Source: Ramlibacter sp. Leaf400 (GTDB lineage Bacteria; Pseudomonadota; Gammaproteobacteria; Burkholderiales; Burkholderiaceae_C). Taken from it: a DNA stretch of 64,000 nucleotides. The number at the start of each line of letters is the position of its first letter. The stretch's first letter is position 1. Position numbers and translations under genes: made by a program. Below, piece after piece: positions 49,892-58,710 of the stretch. The stretch spans positions 100,593 through 164,592 of the forward strand of contig NZ_LMQL01000011.1 in NCBI RefSeq assembly GCF_001424545.1. Reading direction: 5' to 3'. The notes under the pieces were generated by a model that did no database searches, was not told where the DNA came from, and worked only from the letters and a program-made list of their open reading frames with translations.

Positions 49892-50164
49892 TCAGTTCAG
49901 CGCATCCTTGAGCGCCTTGCCGGGACGGAACTTGGGCACCTTGGCAGCCTTGATTTTAATCTGCGCGCCGGTGCGGGGATTGCGGCCGCTGCGGGCGGCG
50001 CGCTTGCCGACGGCGAAGGTGCCGAAGCCCACCAGCGACACGGAGCCGCCTTTCTTCAGCGTCGTCTTGACGGCGCCGATCATCGATTCCAGCGCACGCG
50101 TAGCTGCCGCTTTCGAGATGTCGGCATGCTTCGCGATGTGCTCGATCAGTTCGGTTTTGTTCAC
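49892..50164 (-). CDS. hupB: Nucleoid protein HU (beta type)
   Basis: A 90-residue DNA-bending protein. [20 protein letters not shown] and [25 protein letters not shown] are the HU signature, with the flexible DNA-wrapping arm around residues 55-75. The start codon is GTG at 50164 and has only a poor ribosome-binding site. A strong promoter and a large hairpin lie in its 130-nt leader. tRNA-Val follows after 16 bp. Confidence 0.96.
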   Translation of the reverse strand: MNKTELIEHIAKHADISKAAATRALESMIGAVKTTLKKGGSVSLVGFGTFAVGKRAARSGRNPRTGAQIKIKAAKVPKFRPGKALKDALN

Positions 50165-50218
50165 AGGAGCCCCTCGTTCAGAGTAAGAGTTTGGACAGGT
50201 CGTCTCTTAAAAATTTTC

Positions 50219-50279
50219 GTCTCCCGCTCCTGGTTGCCCGCCGGTCGCGGTGCCGTTGCCAGGAGGAGGGAGACTTTTT
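50219..50279. promoter_or_regulatory. Long stem-loop in the hupB leader
   Basis: GTCTCCCGCTCCTGG (50219-50233) pairs with CCAGGAGGAGGGAGAC (50259-50274) around a 25-base loop that can itself fold. On the plus strand a T5 run follows directly, as in an intrinsic terminator; on the minus strand (the hupB direction) GAAAATTTTT follows. It could stop upstream-reading transcripts or attenuate hupB. Confidence 0.65.
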
Positions 50280-50304
50280 GAGCAGCCGCAGGCCACTGCC
50301 GCCG

Positions 50305-50333
50305 ATTAAAGCCACGGTGACAAACCGTGTCAA
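50305..50333 (-). promoter_or_regulatory. hupB promoter
   Basis: On the minus strand TTGACA (50333-50328) and TTTAAT (50310-50305) are separated by exactly 17 bp, nearly consensus for sigma-70. The spacer holds a CACGGT-TTGTC-ACCGTG inverted repeat. Transcription would begin near 50298, giving a leader of about 130 nt. Confidence 0.75.
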
Positions 50334-50451
50334 CAAGGCTCGCAGCTTTACAACAGCCGGGGGCGGATTCTAGGCGCAAGCCTTGCGTGGCGCGGGTTTC
50401 CGGGCCGCGGGGCCACGAACTTTGTCACGCGAAGGGGCGCCGGAACGAGCC

Positions 50452-51537
50452 TCACAAGGCCGCTGCGATGGCCTTGCCCACGTCCGTTGTCGAGGCCTTG
50501 CCGCCGATGTCGGCGGTGCGCGGCGCACCGGACTGGGGATCGAGCACCTGCTCGATCGCGCGCAGCACCGCGTCGTGCGCCTCCTTGTGGCCCAGGAACT
50601 CCAGCATCATCGCGCCGCACCAGATCTGGCCGATCGGGTTGGCGATGTTGCGGCCCGCGATGTCCGGCGCCGACCCGTGCACGGGCTCGAACAGCGAGGG
50701 GAACTTGCGGTCCGGGTTCAGGTTGGCGCTGGGCGCGATGCCGATGGTGCCGGTGCAGGCCGGCCCCAGGTCGCTGAGGATGTCGCCGAACAGGTTGCTG
50801 GCCACCACCACGTCGAAGAAGTCCGGCCGCTGCACGAAGTGGGCGGTGAGGATGTCGATGTGGAACTTGTCGGTCTTCACGTCGGGATAGGCCTTGGCCA
50901 TCTCGGCCACGCGCTCGTCCCAGTACGGCATGGTGATGGCGATGCCGTTGGACTTGGTGGCGCTCGTCAGGTGCTTCTTCGGGCGCGACCTGGCCAGCTC
51001 GTAGGCGAACTTCAGCACCCGGTCGACGCCCACGCGGGACATCACCGTCTCCTGCATGACGATCTCGCGCTCGGTGCCCGGGTACATGCGGCCGCCGATG
51101 GCGGAGTACTCGCCCTCGGTGTTCTCGCGCACGATGTACATGTCGATCTCGCCGGGCTGGCGGGGGCTGCCGTCGCGGCGCACCACCGGCGCGATGATGC
51201 CGGGCATCAGGCGAGCGGGCCGCAGGTTCACGTACTGGTCGAACTCGCGGCGGAACAGCAGCAGCGACTGCCACAGCGACACGTGGTCGGGGATCTTGTC
51301 GGGCCAGCCGACCGCGCCGTAGAAGATGGCGTCGTGGCCGCCGATGCGCTCCTTCCAGTCGTCCGGCAGGTACTTGCCATGCTTCTCGCAGTAGTCCCAG
51401 CAGCCGAATTCGAAGATGTCGAAGGCCAGGTCGATGCCGAACTTGCGGGCGGCGGCCTCCATGACACGGATGCCCTCGGGCATGACTTCCTTGCCGATGC
51501 CGTCGCCGGCGATGACTGCGATGCGTTTCTTGCTCAC
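50452..51537 (-). CDS. Tartrate/D-malate dehydrogenase (TtuC/DmlA family)
   Basis: A 361-residue member of the isopropylmalate dehydrogenase superfamily. It starts SKKRIAVIAGDGIGKEVMPEG and contains FGCWDYCEKHGKYLPDDW, YIVRENTEGEYSAIGGR and DILSDLGPACTGTIGIAPSA, the tartrate dehydrogenase subgroup pattern. It oxidatively decarboxylates D-malate or acts on tartrate; which one is open. The start is GTG 51537 with AGGAG 6 bases upstream, overlapping the stop of the dehalogenase gene (GTGA). E. coli dmlA is likewise divergent from a LysR regulator. Confidence 0.9.
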   Translation of the reverse strand: MSKKRIAVIAGDGIGKEVMPEGIRVMEAAARKFGIDLAFDIFEFGCWDYCEKHGKYLPDDWKERIGGHDAIFYGAVGWPDKIPDHVSLWQSLLLFRREFDQYVNLRPARLMPGIIAPVVRRDGSPRQPGEIDMYIVRENTEGEYSAIGGRMYPGTEREIVMQETVMSRVGVDRVLKFAYELARSRPKKHLTSATKSNGIAITMPYWDERVAEMAKAYPDVKTDKFHIDILTAHFVQRPDFFDVVVASNLFGDILSDLGPACTGTIGIAPSANLNPDRKFPSLFEPVHGSAPDIAGRNIANPIGQIWCGAMMLEFLGHKEAHDAVLRAIEQVLDPQSGAPRTADIGGKASTTDVGKAIAAAL

Positions 51538-52418
51538 GGGTTGCTCCTGAAGAAGGCGAGGGTTTCGTCGAGCAGAAGGGCCGGCGCCTCTTCCGCGATG
51601 TAGTGGCCGCAGGGCAGGCTGCGGCCGGAGAAATCGGTGGCGGCCGCGCGCCAGAGCGCGGGCACGTCGAAGCAGCGGCCCACCGCGCCGTGCTCGCCCC
51701 ACAGCACGCGCAGCGGCTGCGTGAGACGCCGGCCGGCGTCCTGGTCGGCCTGGTCGTGCGCCAGGTCGATGCCGGCGCCGGCCCGGTAGTCGGCGCAGAT
51801 CGCCTCCGCGTTGCCGGCGATCGCCGCGCAGCGCTCGTACTCGGCCAGCGCCTCCGGTGCGAAGGCGGCCAGGCCGGCATGGCGCCCGCCCATCACGCTG
51901 CGCACGAAGCGGCGCGGGTCCGACGCGATCAGCGCTTCGGGCAGGGGCGGCGGCTGGATCAGGAAGAACCAGTGCCAGTAGGCGCGGGCGAAAGCCTCGC
52001 TGGTGTTGCGGTACATGGCCAGCGTCGGCGCGATGTCCAGCAGCAGCAGGCGCTCGACCGCGTCGGGATGGTCCAGTGCCAGGCGGTGCGCCACCCGGGC
52101 GCCGCGGTCGTGCGCCAGCACCTGGAAGCGCTCGTGCCCGAACCGGCGCATGGCTTCGATCGCATCCAGCGCCATCTCGCGCTTGGCGTACCGGGCCGAC
52201 TGGTCGCCGGCCGGCGGCCGGCCGGAGTCGCCGTAGCCGCGCAGGTCCATCAGCACCAGTTCGAACTGCTCGGCCAGCCGCGGCGCCACGCGATGCCACA
52301 TCGCGTGCGTCTGCGGATGGCCGTGCAGCAGCAGCAGGGGCGCGCCCTGCCCCGCCCGGCGCACGTTGATCGTGACGCCGTCGCGCTCGATGCGCTCGCT
52401 TGAGAAGCCTTCCAGCAT
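51534..52418 (-). CDS. Alpha/beta hydrolase, predicted fluoroacetate/haloacetate dehalogenase
   Basis: A 294-residue alpha/beta hydrolase with HGHPQTHAMWHRV and DLRGYGDSGRP. Compared with the fluoroacetate dehalogenase RPA1163 as I remember it, every key residue is found: nucleophile Asp104, Arg105 and Arg108 (HDRGARVAHR), Asp128 (LLLLDIAP), His149-Trp150 (YWHWFF), Tyr211 (ADYRAG) and His272 (GHYIAEE). These would bind carboxylate and halide. Predicted reaction: haloacetate to glycolate. It is transcribed first and overlaps the TtuC/DmlA gene by 4 bp, divergent from a LysR gene. Confidence 0.85.
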   Translation of the reverse strand: MLEGFSSERIERDGVTINVRRAGQGAPLLLLHGHPQTHAMWHRVAPRLAEQFELVLMDLRGYGDSGRPPAGDQSARYAKREMALDAIEAMRRFGHERFQVLAHDRGARVAHRLALDHPDAVERLLLLDIAPTLAMYRNTSEAFARAYWHWFFLIQPPPLPEALIASDPRRFVRSVMGGRHAGLAAFAPEALAEYERCAAIAGNAEAICADYRAGAGIDLAHDQADQDAGRRLTQPLRVLWGEHGAVGRCFDVPALWRAAATDFSGRSLPCGHYIAEEAPALLLDETLAFFRSNP

Positions 52419-52493
52419 GGGACCGATTCTGGCACTCGCGGGCGGAGCGAAACAGCAATAATCCGGCAAGCCATTCTTTCCATTCGAGCAGCA

Positions 52494-53459
52494 ATGAAGC
52501 CCAGCCTGGACCGCGCCGACCTCGAGCTGCTGCTCTCGATCCGCGAGCACGGCAGCCTGGCCGGCGCCGCCTCGGCCGCGGACGTCGTGCCTTCCGTGGT
52601 CACCAAGCGGCTGGCCGCGCTGGAAGCGCGGCTGGGCCTGAAGCTGTTCCAGCGCACCACGCGCCGGGTGGTTCCCACCGCCGAGGGCGAAGGCCTGTGC
52701 GAGCGGGCCACCGGCCTGCTGGCCGGCTTCCAGGCCATGGAGGCCGAGCTGCGGGAGCGCCACAAGGACCCGGTGGGCCGCATCCGGCTGGCGGCCACCT
52801 TCGGCTTCGGCCGCACGTGGCTGGGCCCGGCGATCGCCGAGTTCCAGCAGCGCCATCCGCAGCTGGAGGTGCAGCTGCAGCTGACCGAGCAGCTGCCCGA
52901 CCTGGCCGTCGAAGGGTTCGACGGCGCGGTGTGGCTGTGGGCGGTGCGCGGCCCGCGCGCCACCGAATGGACGGCCCGGCGGCTGGCGCGCAACCAGCGC
53001 GTGCTGGTGGCCGCGCCCGACTACCTGGGCCGGCACGGCACGCCGGCCGGCATCGACGACCTGGCGGCGCACCGCTGCCTGGTGGTGCGCGAGAACGAGC
53101 GCTTCGACGTCTGGCGCCTGCAGCGCGAGCGGGACCGCAGCGAAGTGCGGGTGCGGGTGGGCGGGCCGCTCTCGAGCAATTCCGGCGAGCTGGTGCGCGA
53201 CTGGTGCCTGGCCGGCCACGGCATCATGCTGCGCAGCCTCTGGGACATCGCCGGCGCGCTGGCTTCGGGCGAGCTGGTGCGCGTGCTGCCTGCCTATGCG
53301 ATGACCGATGCCGACATCCACTGGCTGGCGCCGCACACGCCCACGACACCCAGGCGGATCCGCCTCCTGGTCGACTTCCTGGTCGAGCGCTTCCGCGGCG
53401 AGCCCTGGCGGTTCAGCCCCGCACCGGCCGCACCACGAGGCTCACGCCCACGGCGGTGA
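52494..53459 (+). CDS. LysR-family transcriptional regulator (DmlR-like)
   Basis: A 321-residue regulator. The winged helix-turn-helix is in LELLLSIREHGSLAGAASAA followed by VVTKRLAALEARLGLKLFQRTTRR; a periplasmic-binding-like effector domain follows from about residue 90 (RIRLAATFGFGRTWLGP). It diverges from the dehalogenase/dehydrogenase genes across 75 bp and probably activates them in response to a hydroxy- or halo-acid. Its last 47 bp overlap the end of the convergent EamA gene. Confidence 0.92.
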   Translation: MKPSLDRADLELLLSIREHGSLAGAASAADVVPSVVTKRLAALEARLGLKLFQRTTRRVVPTAEGEGLCERATGLLAGFQAMEAELRERHKDPVGRIRLAATFGFGRTWLGPAIAEFQQRHPQLEVQLQLTEQLPDLAVEGFDGAVWLWAVRGPRATEWTARRLARNQRVLVAAPDYLGRHGTPAGIDDLAAHRCLVVRENERFDVWRLQRERDRSEVRVRVGGPLSSNSGELVRDWCLAGHGIMLRSLWDIAGALASGELVRVLPAYAMTDADIHWLAPHTPTTPRRIRLLVDFLVERFRGEPWRFSPAPAAPRGSRPRR

Positions 53460-54315
53460 GCGCCACGCCGGCCACGATGGCGGCGGTGATGGGTTCGCCG
53501 AACAGCGCCCAGGCCATCAGCGCCGTGGTGGGCGGCACCAGGTACATGAGGCTGGTCACCGTGGTCGCGGCGCCGCGCTGGATCAGCAGGTACAGCAGCG
53601 AACTGCCCCCCAGCGTGAGGCCGAGCACCGACCAGGCCATCGCGCCCACGAGTTCGGCGTTGACGCCGCCCGTGGCCGTGGTCCAGCGCATGCCCTCGCC
53701 TTCGGCCAGCGCCAGCGGCAAGGTGACCAGGAACGCGGCCGCCAGCTGCACCAGGTTGGCCGTGCGCACGTCGCAGGGCTTGACGAACCGCTTCTGGTAG
53801 AGCGTGCCGGCCGTGATCGACAGCAGCGCGACGAGGGCGAACATCAGGTTGCGCGCATGGACCTCGCCCATGCCCAGCTTCTGCCAGACCACCAGCAGCA
53901 GCCCCGCCAGCCCCAGCCCCAGGCCCATCCACTGCCGGCGGCCGACGTCGCCGCCGCGCCCCGACACCCAGAACGCGGTCAGCACCGGCTGCAGGCCCAC
54001 CAGCAGCGCCGCAAGCCCCGCGCCCATGCCGTCCTTCACCGCTGCCCAGACGCCGCCGAGGTAGCCTGCGTGCATGAGGATGCCGGTCACGGCCAGGTGG
54101 CCCCATTGCGTCCGGCCCCGGGGCCAGGCGGCGCGGGCCCACGCGGCCCAGGCCAGGAAGCAGGCGACCGACAGCACGTAGCGCATCGCCAGGAACTTCA
54201 TCGGCGGCGCGTGCGGCATGCCATAGCGCGCGACGATGAAGCCGGTGGCCCAGATCAGGACGAAGACGACGGGCATGGCCCGCACCAGCAGGTCCTGCCG
54301 GTCGGAATCGGTCAT
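53413..54315 (-). CDS. DMT superfamily (EamA) transporter
   Basis: A 300-residue inner-membrane protein with ten predicted helices in two EamA repeats: first from MPVVFVLIWATGFIVARYG, second from NLMFALVALLSITAGTLYQK. Members export amino acids or metabolites; the substrate here is unknown. ATG 54315 is used (MTDSDRQDLLV). It begins 5 bp after pgsA on the same strand and overlaps the LysR gene tail to tail by 47 bp. Confidence 0.9.
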   Translation of the reverse strand: MTDSDRQDLLVRAMPVVFVLIWATGFIVARYGMPHAPPMKFLAMRYVLSVACFLAWAAWARAAWPRGRTQWGHLAVTGILMHAGYLGGVWAAVKDGMGAGLAALLVGLQPVLTAFWVSGRGGDVGRRQWMGLGLGLAGLLLVVWQKLGMGEVHARNLMFALVALLSITAGTLYQKRFVKPCDVRTANLVQLAAAFLVTLPLALAEGEGMRWTTATGGVNAELVGAMAWSVLGLTLGGSSLLYLLIQRGAATTVTSLMYLVPPTTALMAWALFGEPITAAIVAGVALTAVGVSLVVRPVRG

Positions 54316-54320
54316 GGCGC

Positions 54321-54890
54321 TCACTTCACCCGCTTGCGGATCTCGGGCAGGGCCTTCTGCAGGTAGTACACCATCGACCAGACGGTCAGGATGGCCGCGC
54401 CCCAGATCAGCCAGTGGCCCCACACGCCGGTGTGGAACAGGCCGAAGAGCGGGCCGTCGTACAGCAGGAACGGAATGGCCACCATCTGCACGGTGGTCTT
54501 GACCTTGCCCAGCATGTGAACGGCCACGCTGCGCGACGCGCCGATCTGCGCCATCCACTCGCGCAGGGCGGAGATGGCGATCTCGCGGCCGATGATGATC
54601 AGCGCCACGAACACGTCGGCCCGTCCCAGGTGCACCAGCACCAGCAGCGAGGCACAGACCAGGAACTTGTCGGCGACCGGGTCGAGGAAGGCGCCGAAGG
54701 CCGATGTCTGCTTCAGGCGGCGGGCGAGGTAGCCATCCAGCCAGTCGGTGAGCGCGAACACGATGAACATCACCGTGGCCACCAGGTTCTGGAACGACTC
54801 GGGCGGCGTGCGCAGGTAGAACACCCCGACGATCAAGGGGATCGCGACGATGCGCGTCCAGGTCAGGATCGTGGGGACGGTGAAAAACAT
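54321..54890 (-). CDS. pgsA: CDP-diacylglycerol-glycerol-3-phosphate 3-phosphatidyltransferase
   Basis: A 189-residue membrane enzyme making phosphatidylglycerol phosphate, the precursor of PG and cardiolipin. The CDP-alcohol phosphotransferase motif is DWLDGYLARRLKQTSAFG followed by AFLDPVADK, which gives the four aspartates. It starts MFFTVPTILTWTRIVAIPLI with several helices. ATG 54890 is the family-typical start. It follows the TonB-like lipoprotein gene by 46 bp. Confidence 0.95.
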   Translation of the reverse strand: MFFTVPTILTWTRIVAIPLIVGVFYLRTPPESFQNLVATVMFIVFALTDWLDGYLARRLKQTSAFGAFLDPVADKFLVCASLLVLVHLGRADVFVALIIIGREIAISALREWMAQIGASRSVAVHMLGKVKTTVQMVAIPFLLYDGPLFGLFHTGVWGHWLIWGAAILTVWSMVYYLQKALPEIRKRVK

Positions 54891-54936
54891 GGGCGCGATT
54901 CTGTCATGGCGCCCCAGGGAGCGGCTCGCAGGTCCT

Positions 54937-55431
54937 TCAGGGCGTGGCTTCCACCAGCGAGCGAAGCTGGAACTTGAGGTCCTCGTTGTACAGGAAGGTC
55001 TCGTTGAACTGCCAGGGGCGCGGCAGGTGGCCCACCGGGCCGAAGGGCGCGGCACGCCGGATGGCGCGCATCGCCATCTCCAGCGTCTGCGGCGACTGCT
55101 TGGGTGTGCGCAGCACGGTGATGTCGCGCACCGAGCCGTCGCGGTTCAGGTGGACCTGCAGCACGGGGATCGACTGCAGCGGGTCGGGCAAGGGACCGGC
55201 GAAGGTCTCGCCCGGATTGGCGGCGTGGATCCGCTGGGCCGCGCGCAGCTTGTAGTCGCTCCACTCGCGCGCGCGGGCGGACGACGACGGGATCGGGATG
55301 CCCGTGCCAGCCACCGTGGCCGGTTGCGCCCCGGGCGAAGCGACGCTGGCCGTCGTCGACGCGGGGCCGGGCGCGCCGCAGGCGGCCAGCAGGCCGGCCC
55401 AGGCACAGGACAGGGTCTTAATGAAGCGCAC
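54937..55431 (-). CDS. Lipoprotein with TonB-like C-terminal domain
   Basis: A 164-residue protein starting at GTG 55431 (reads [13 protein letters not shown]) with lipobox LLAAC. After a short linker, the C-terminal part ([20 protein letters not shown] and following) resembles a TonB/TolA C-terminal domain. There is no membrane helix for ExbB contact, so it is unlikely to transduce energy. It overlaps the end of uvrC by 14 bp and precedes pgsA. Role unknown; an envelope structural or scaffolding role is a guess. Confidence 0.75.
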   Translation of the reverse strand: MRFIKTLSCAWAGLLAACGAPGPASTTASVASPGAQPATVAGTGIPIPSSSARAREWSDYKLRAAQRIHAANPGETFAGPLPDPLQSIPVLQVHLNRDGSVRDITVLRTPKQSPQTLEMAMRAIRRAAPFGPVGHLPRPWQFNETFLYNEDLKFQLRSLVEATP

Positions 55432-57502
55432 GATAGATTTCCTCCGCCAGTTCTCGCCCGATGCCTTCCACCGAGGCGATGTCGTCCACACCCGCGGAAG
55501 CCACGCCGCGGATCCCGCCGAAGCGTTGCAGCAGGCGGGCCCGCTTCTTGGCACCGATGCCCGGGATCTCCTCCAGTTTGCTCCCCCCCACGCGCACCTT
55601 GGCGCGCCGGGCCCGCATGCCGGTGATGGCGAAGCGGTGCGCCTCGTCGCGGATCTGCGCCACCAGCATCAGCGCCGCCGAGTCCTTGCCCAGGTACACC
55701 TTCTCGCGGCCGTCGGCGAACACCAGTTCCTCCAGCCCGACGCGGCGGCCCTCGCCCTTCTCCACGCCGACGATGACCGACAAATCCAGTCCCAGTTCGG
55801 CGAACACCTCGCGCGCCATGCTCACCTGGCCCCGGCCGCCGTCGACCAGCACCAAGTCCGGCAGGCGCGGCGCGCCGCCGCCACGGGTGGACGGCTTCCT
55901 GCGCGGGGCTTCTCCTGTTTCAGCGGTCGGTAGGGCAAGCGGCTCCTCGCTCGAAGCGTCTTCGGCCTCCGGCGGGGGCGCCTCCTCCTGCCCGATGGGC
56001 GGCGCCGCCTCCGGCGAATCGCGCCCGGCCTCGGCCAGCCGCGCGTAGCGGCGGGTGAGCACCTGGCGCATCGCGGCGTAGTCGTCACCCGGCGTGATGC
56101 CGTCGATGTTGTAGCGGCGGTACTCGCCGTTCTGCATCCGGTGGTGGTGGAACACCACGCACGAGGCCTGCGTGGCCTCGCCCGCCGTGTGCGAGATGTC
56201 GAAGCATTCGACGCGGAAGGCGTCCAGTTCGTCGGGCTCCAGGTGCAGCGACTCCACCAGGGCACGGGTGCGGGCCTGCTGCGAGCCCTCCTCGGCCAGC
56301 AGGCGGGCCAGCTGCAGGCCGGCGTTCTTCTCGGCCATCTCCAGCCACAGCCGGCGCTGCTCGCGCGGCTGGTGGACGGCGTTGATCTTCACGCCGGTCT
56401 GCTCGGACAGCGCGGCAACCAGCGGCCGGCTGACCGCCACGCTGGTGATCAGCGTGGGCGGCACGGGCACGCCGATGTAATGCTGCGCGATGAAGGCCTC
56501 CAGGATCTGCACCTCGACCGGCTGCGCCGGCGCGGCGTCCTGCGCGTCGTCGAAGTCCTGCACCGCGGCCGCGTCCTCGACGTGCGAGGGGAAGTACGGC
56601 CGGTCGCCCAGGTGGCGGCCGCCGCGCACCATGGCCAGGTTGACGCAGGCCTTGCCGCCCTGCACCTTCACGGCCAGGACGTCCGCGTCCTTGTCGGAGC
56701 CGGTGTCCACCGACTGCTGGTGCAGCACCTTGGACAGCGCCGACATCTGGTTGCGCAGCTCGGCCGCCTGCTCGAATTCCAGCTTCTGCGCATGCTGCAC
56801 CATCCGCGCCTCCAGCTGCGCCAGCACCGCCTGCGTCTCGCCGCGCAGGAAGGCCTCGGCGTTGCGCACGTCCTCGCGGTAGTCCTGCGGCGACACCAGG
56901 TTCACGCAGGGCCCCGAGCAGCGCTTGATCTGGTAGAGCAGGCAGGGCCGCGTGCGGTTGGCGAACACGGTGTCCTCGCAGGTGCGCAGGCGGAACACCT
57001 TCTGCAGCAGCTGGATCGACTCCTTCACCGCCCACGCGCTGGGGTACGGGCCGAAGTAGCGGTGCTTGCGGTCCACCGAGCCGCGGTAGTAAGCGACCCG
57101 CGGGAAGTCGGCCGCCGAATGCCCGCCCTGCCCCGCACCCGGATCGTCGAAGCCGACCTTGTCCGGCGCGCCGTGGATCTTGAGGTACGGGTAGCTCTTG
57201 TCGTCCCGGAACAGGATGTTGTAGCGGGGGTCGAGCGCCTTGATGAGGTTGTTCTCGAGCAGCAGCGCCTCGGCCTCGGAGCGCACCACGGTGGTCTCCA
57301 TGCGCGCGATGCGGGAGATCATGTGGCCGATGCGCGTGCCGCCGTGGTTCTTCTGGAAGTAGCTGGAGACGCGCTTTTTCAGGTTGCGCGCCTTGCCCAC
57401 GTACAGCACGCCGCCCTCGGCATCGAAGTAGCGGTACACGCCGGGCAGCTGCGGGAGCGCGGCCACCTCGGCCAGCAGTTGGTCGGAATGCACGGCGGAC
57501 AT
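55418..57502 (-). CDS. uvrC: Excinuclease ABC subunit C
   Basis: A 694-residue nuclease that makes both incisions in nucleotide excision repair. An N-terminal GIY-YIG domain ([20 protein letters not shown]) is followed by a cysteine cluster (CPCL-type text around [15 protein letters not shown]), the UVR UvrB-binding domain near residue 210, an RNase H-like domain with [12 protein letters not shown] and [10 protein letters not shown], and a C-terminal helix-hairpin-helix ([20 protein letters not shown]). A 65-residue acidic, proline-rich insert (about residues 490-550) is unusual. It diverges from earP with only 19 bp between starts. Confidence 0.97.
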   Translation of the reverse strand: MSAVHSDQLLAEVAALPQLPGVYRYFDAEGGVLYVGKARNLKKRVSSYFQKNHGGTRIGHMISRIARMETTVVRSEAEALLLENNLIKALDPRYNILFRDDKSYPYLKIHGAPDKVGFDDPGAGQGGHSAADFPRVAYYRGSVDRKHRYFGPYPSAWAVKESIQLLQKVFRLRTCEDTVFANRTRPCLLYQIKRCSGPCVNLVSPQDYREDVRNAEAFLRGETQAVLAQLEARMVQHAQKLEFEQAAELRNQMSALSKVLHQQSVDTGSDKDADVLAVKVQGGKACVNLAMVRGGRHLGDRPYFPSHVEDAAAVQDFDDAQDAAPAQPVEVQILEAFIAQHYIGVPVPPTLITSVAVSRPLVAALSEQTGVKINAVHQPREQRRLWLEMAEKNAGLQLARLLAEEGSQQARTRALVESLHLEPDELDAFRVECFDISHTAGEATQASCVVFHHHRMQNGEYRRYNIDGITPGDDYAAMRQVLTRRYARLAEAGRDSPEAAPPIGQEEAPPPEAEDASSEEPLALPTAETGEAPRRKPSTRGGGAPRLPDLVLVDGGRGQVSMAREVFAELGLDLSVIVGVEKGEGRRVGLEELVFADGREKVYLGKDSAALMLVAQIRDEAHRFAITGMRARRAKVRVGGSKLEEIPGIGAKKRARLLQRFGGIRGVASAGVDDIASVEGIGRELAEEIYRALH

Positions 57503-57521
57503 CGCTTCGTATTATCCCGGC

Positions 57522-58601
57522 ATGCTCTGGGACATCTTCTGCAAGGTCATCGACAACCACGGCGACATCGGCGTGTGCTGGCGCCTCGCCGCCGACCTCG
57601 CCGGGCGCGGCGACACCGTGCGGCTGTGGGTCGACGACGGGAGTGCACTGGCCTGGATGGCGCCGCACGGCCACCCCGGCGTCCAGGCCCTGCCCTGGGG
57701 CGATTGCATCGGGGCCGAGCCGGGCGACGGGGTGGTCGAAGCCTTCGGTTGCGAACTGGAGCCGGCCTTCATCGCGGCGATCGCGGCGCGCACGAAAGCC
57801 ACCGGCATGCAACCGGCCTGGATCAACCTCGAATACCTGTCCGCCGAGCCCTGGGTGGAGCGCTGCCACGCCCTGCCCTCGCCGGTGATGAGCGGCCCGG
57901 GCGCGGGGTTGAGCAAGCACTTCTTCTATCCCGGCTTCACCCCGGCCACCGGAGGCTTGATCCGCGAGCCCGACCTGCTGGCTCGGCAGCAGGCTTTCGA
58001 TCGCGCCGCGTGGCTGGGCGAGCGCGGCATCGAAGCGGACGGCGGCCGCGTGGTCAGCCTGTTCTGCTACGAACCGCCCGGCCTGGCCGCCTTCCTGGCG
58101 CAGCTCGCGCGCGACGGTCAGGCCACCCGCCTGCTGGTCACCTCCGGCCGCGCCGAAGCGGCGGTCCGGGGCCTGCTCGCCAGTGGTTTCGACCCCGGCG
58201 CGCTGCGCCTGCACTGGCTGCCCCTGATGCCCCAGCGGGAGTTCGACCACCTGCTCTGGGCCTGCGACCTCAACCTGGTGCGTGGCGAGGATTCGCTGGC
58301 GCGGGCGCTCTGGGCCGGCCGGCCGGCGGTGTGGCACATCTACCCCCAGCACGACGACGCGCACCTGGCCAAGCTCGACGCTTTCCTGGTCTGGCTGGAC
58401 GCCCCGCCCGACCTGCGCGCCTTCCATTCGGCCTGGAACGAGGGGGGCGAGCCGGTGCTGCCGGCCGACCTGCGCCCCTGGCAGGCTTGCGCGCAGGGGG
58501 CGCACCGGCGCCTGGCGGCTCTGCCGGACCTGACCGGCCAACTGCAGCGCTTCGCCCGGAATCTGTCCGCTCTCCCGGGACGGGCAATGGTTTCGAAGTA
58601 A
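57522..58601 (+). CDS. earP: EF-P arginine rhamnosyltransferase EarP
   Basis: A 359-residue GT-B glycosyltransferase that attaches rhamnose from dTDP-rhamnose to Arg32 of EF-P. The N-terminus [20 protein letters not shown] contains the family DNHGDIGV motif with its catalytic aspartate. The C-terminal nucleotide-binding half has [21 protein letters not shown] and [19 protein letters not shown]. It lies 109 bp upstream of efp on the same strand, the usual pairing. Confidence 0.96.
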   Translation: MLWDIFCKVIDNHGDIGVCWRLAADLAGRGDTVRLWVDDGSALAWMAPHGHPGVQALPWGDCIGAEPGDGVVEAFGCELEPAFIAAIAARTKATGMQPAWINLEYLSAEPWVERCHALPSPVMSGPGAGLSKHFFYPGFTPATGGLIREPDLLARQQAFDRAAWLGERGIEADGGRVVSLFCYEPPGLAAFLAQLARDGQATRLLVTSGRAEAAVRGLLASGFDPGALRLHWLPLMPQREFDHLLWACDLNLVRGEDSLARALWAGRPAVWHIYPQHDDAHLAKLDAFLVWLDAPPDLRAFHSAWNEGGEPVLPADLRPWQACAQGAHRRLAALPDLTGQLQRFARNLSALPGRAMVSK

Positions 58602-58710
58602 AATTCAAGGCTTTGCGCGGGTTGGCTTTCGAAGCCGGCCTTCGCGCCCTTCCGCCGCCCTCCCGCGCTCGACGCCAGCGCCCCGCGGCCTACTTTCGCT
58701 CAAGCTACCG

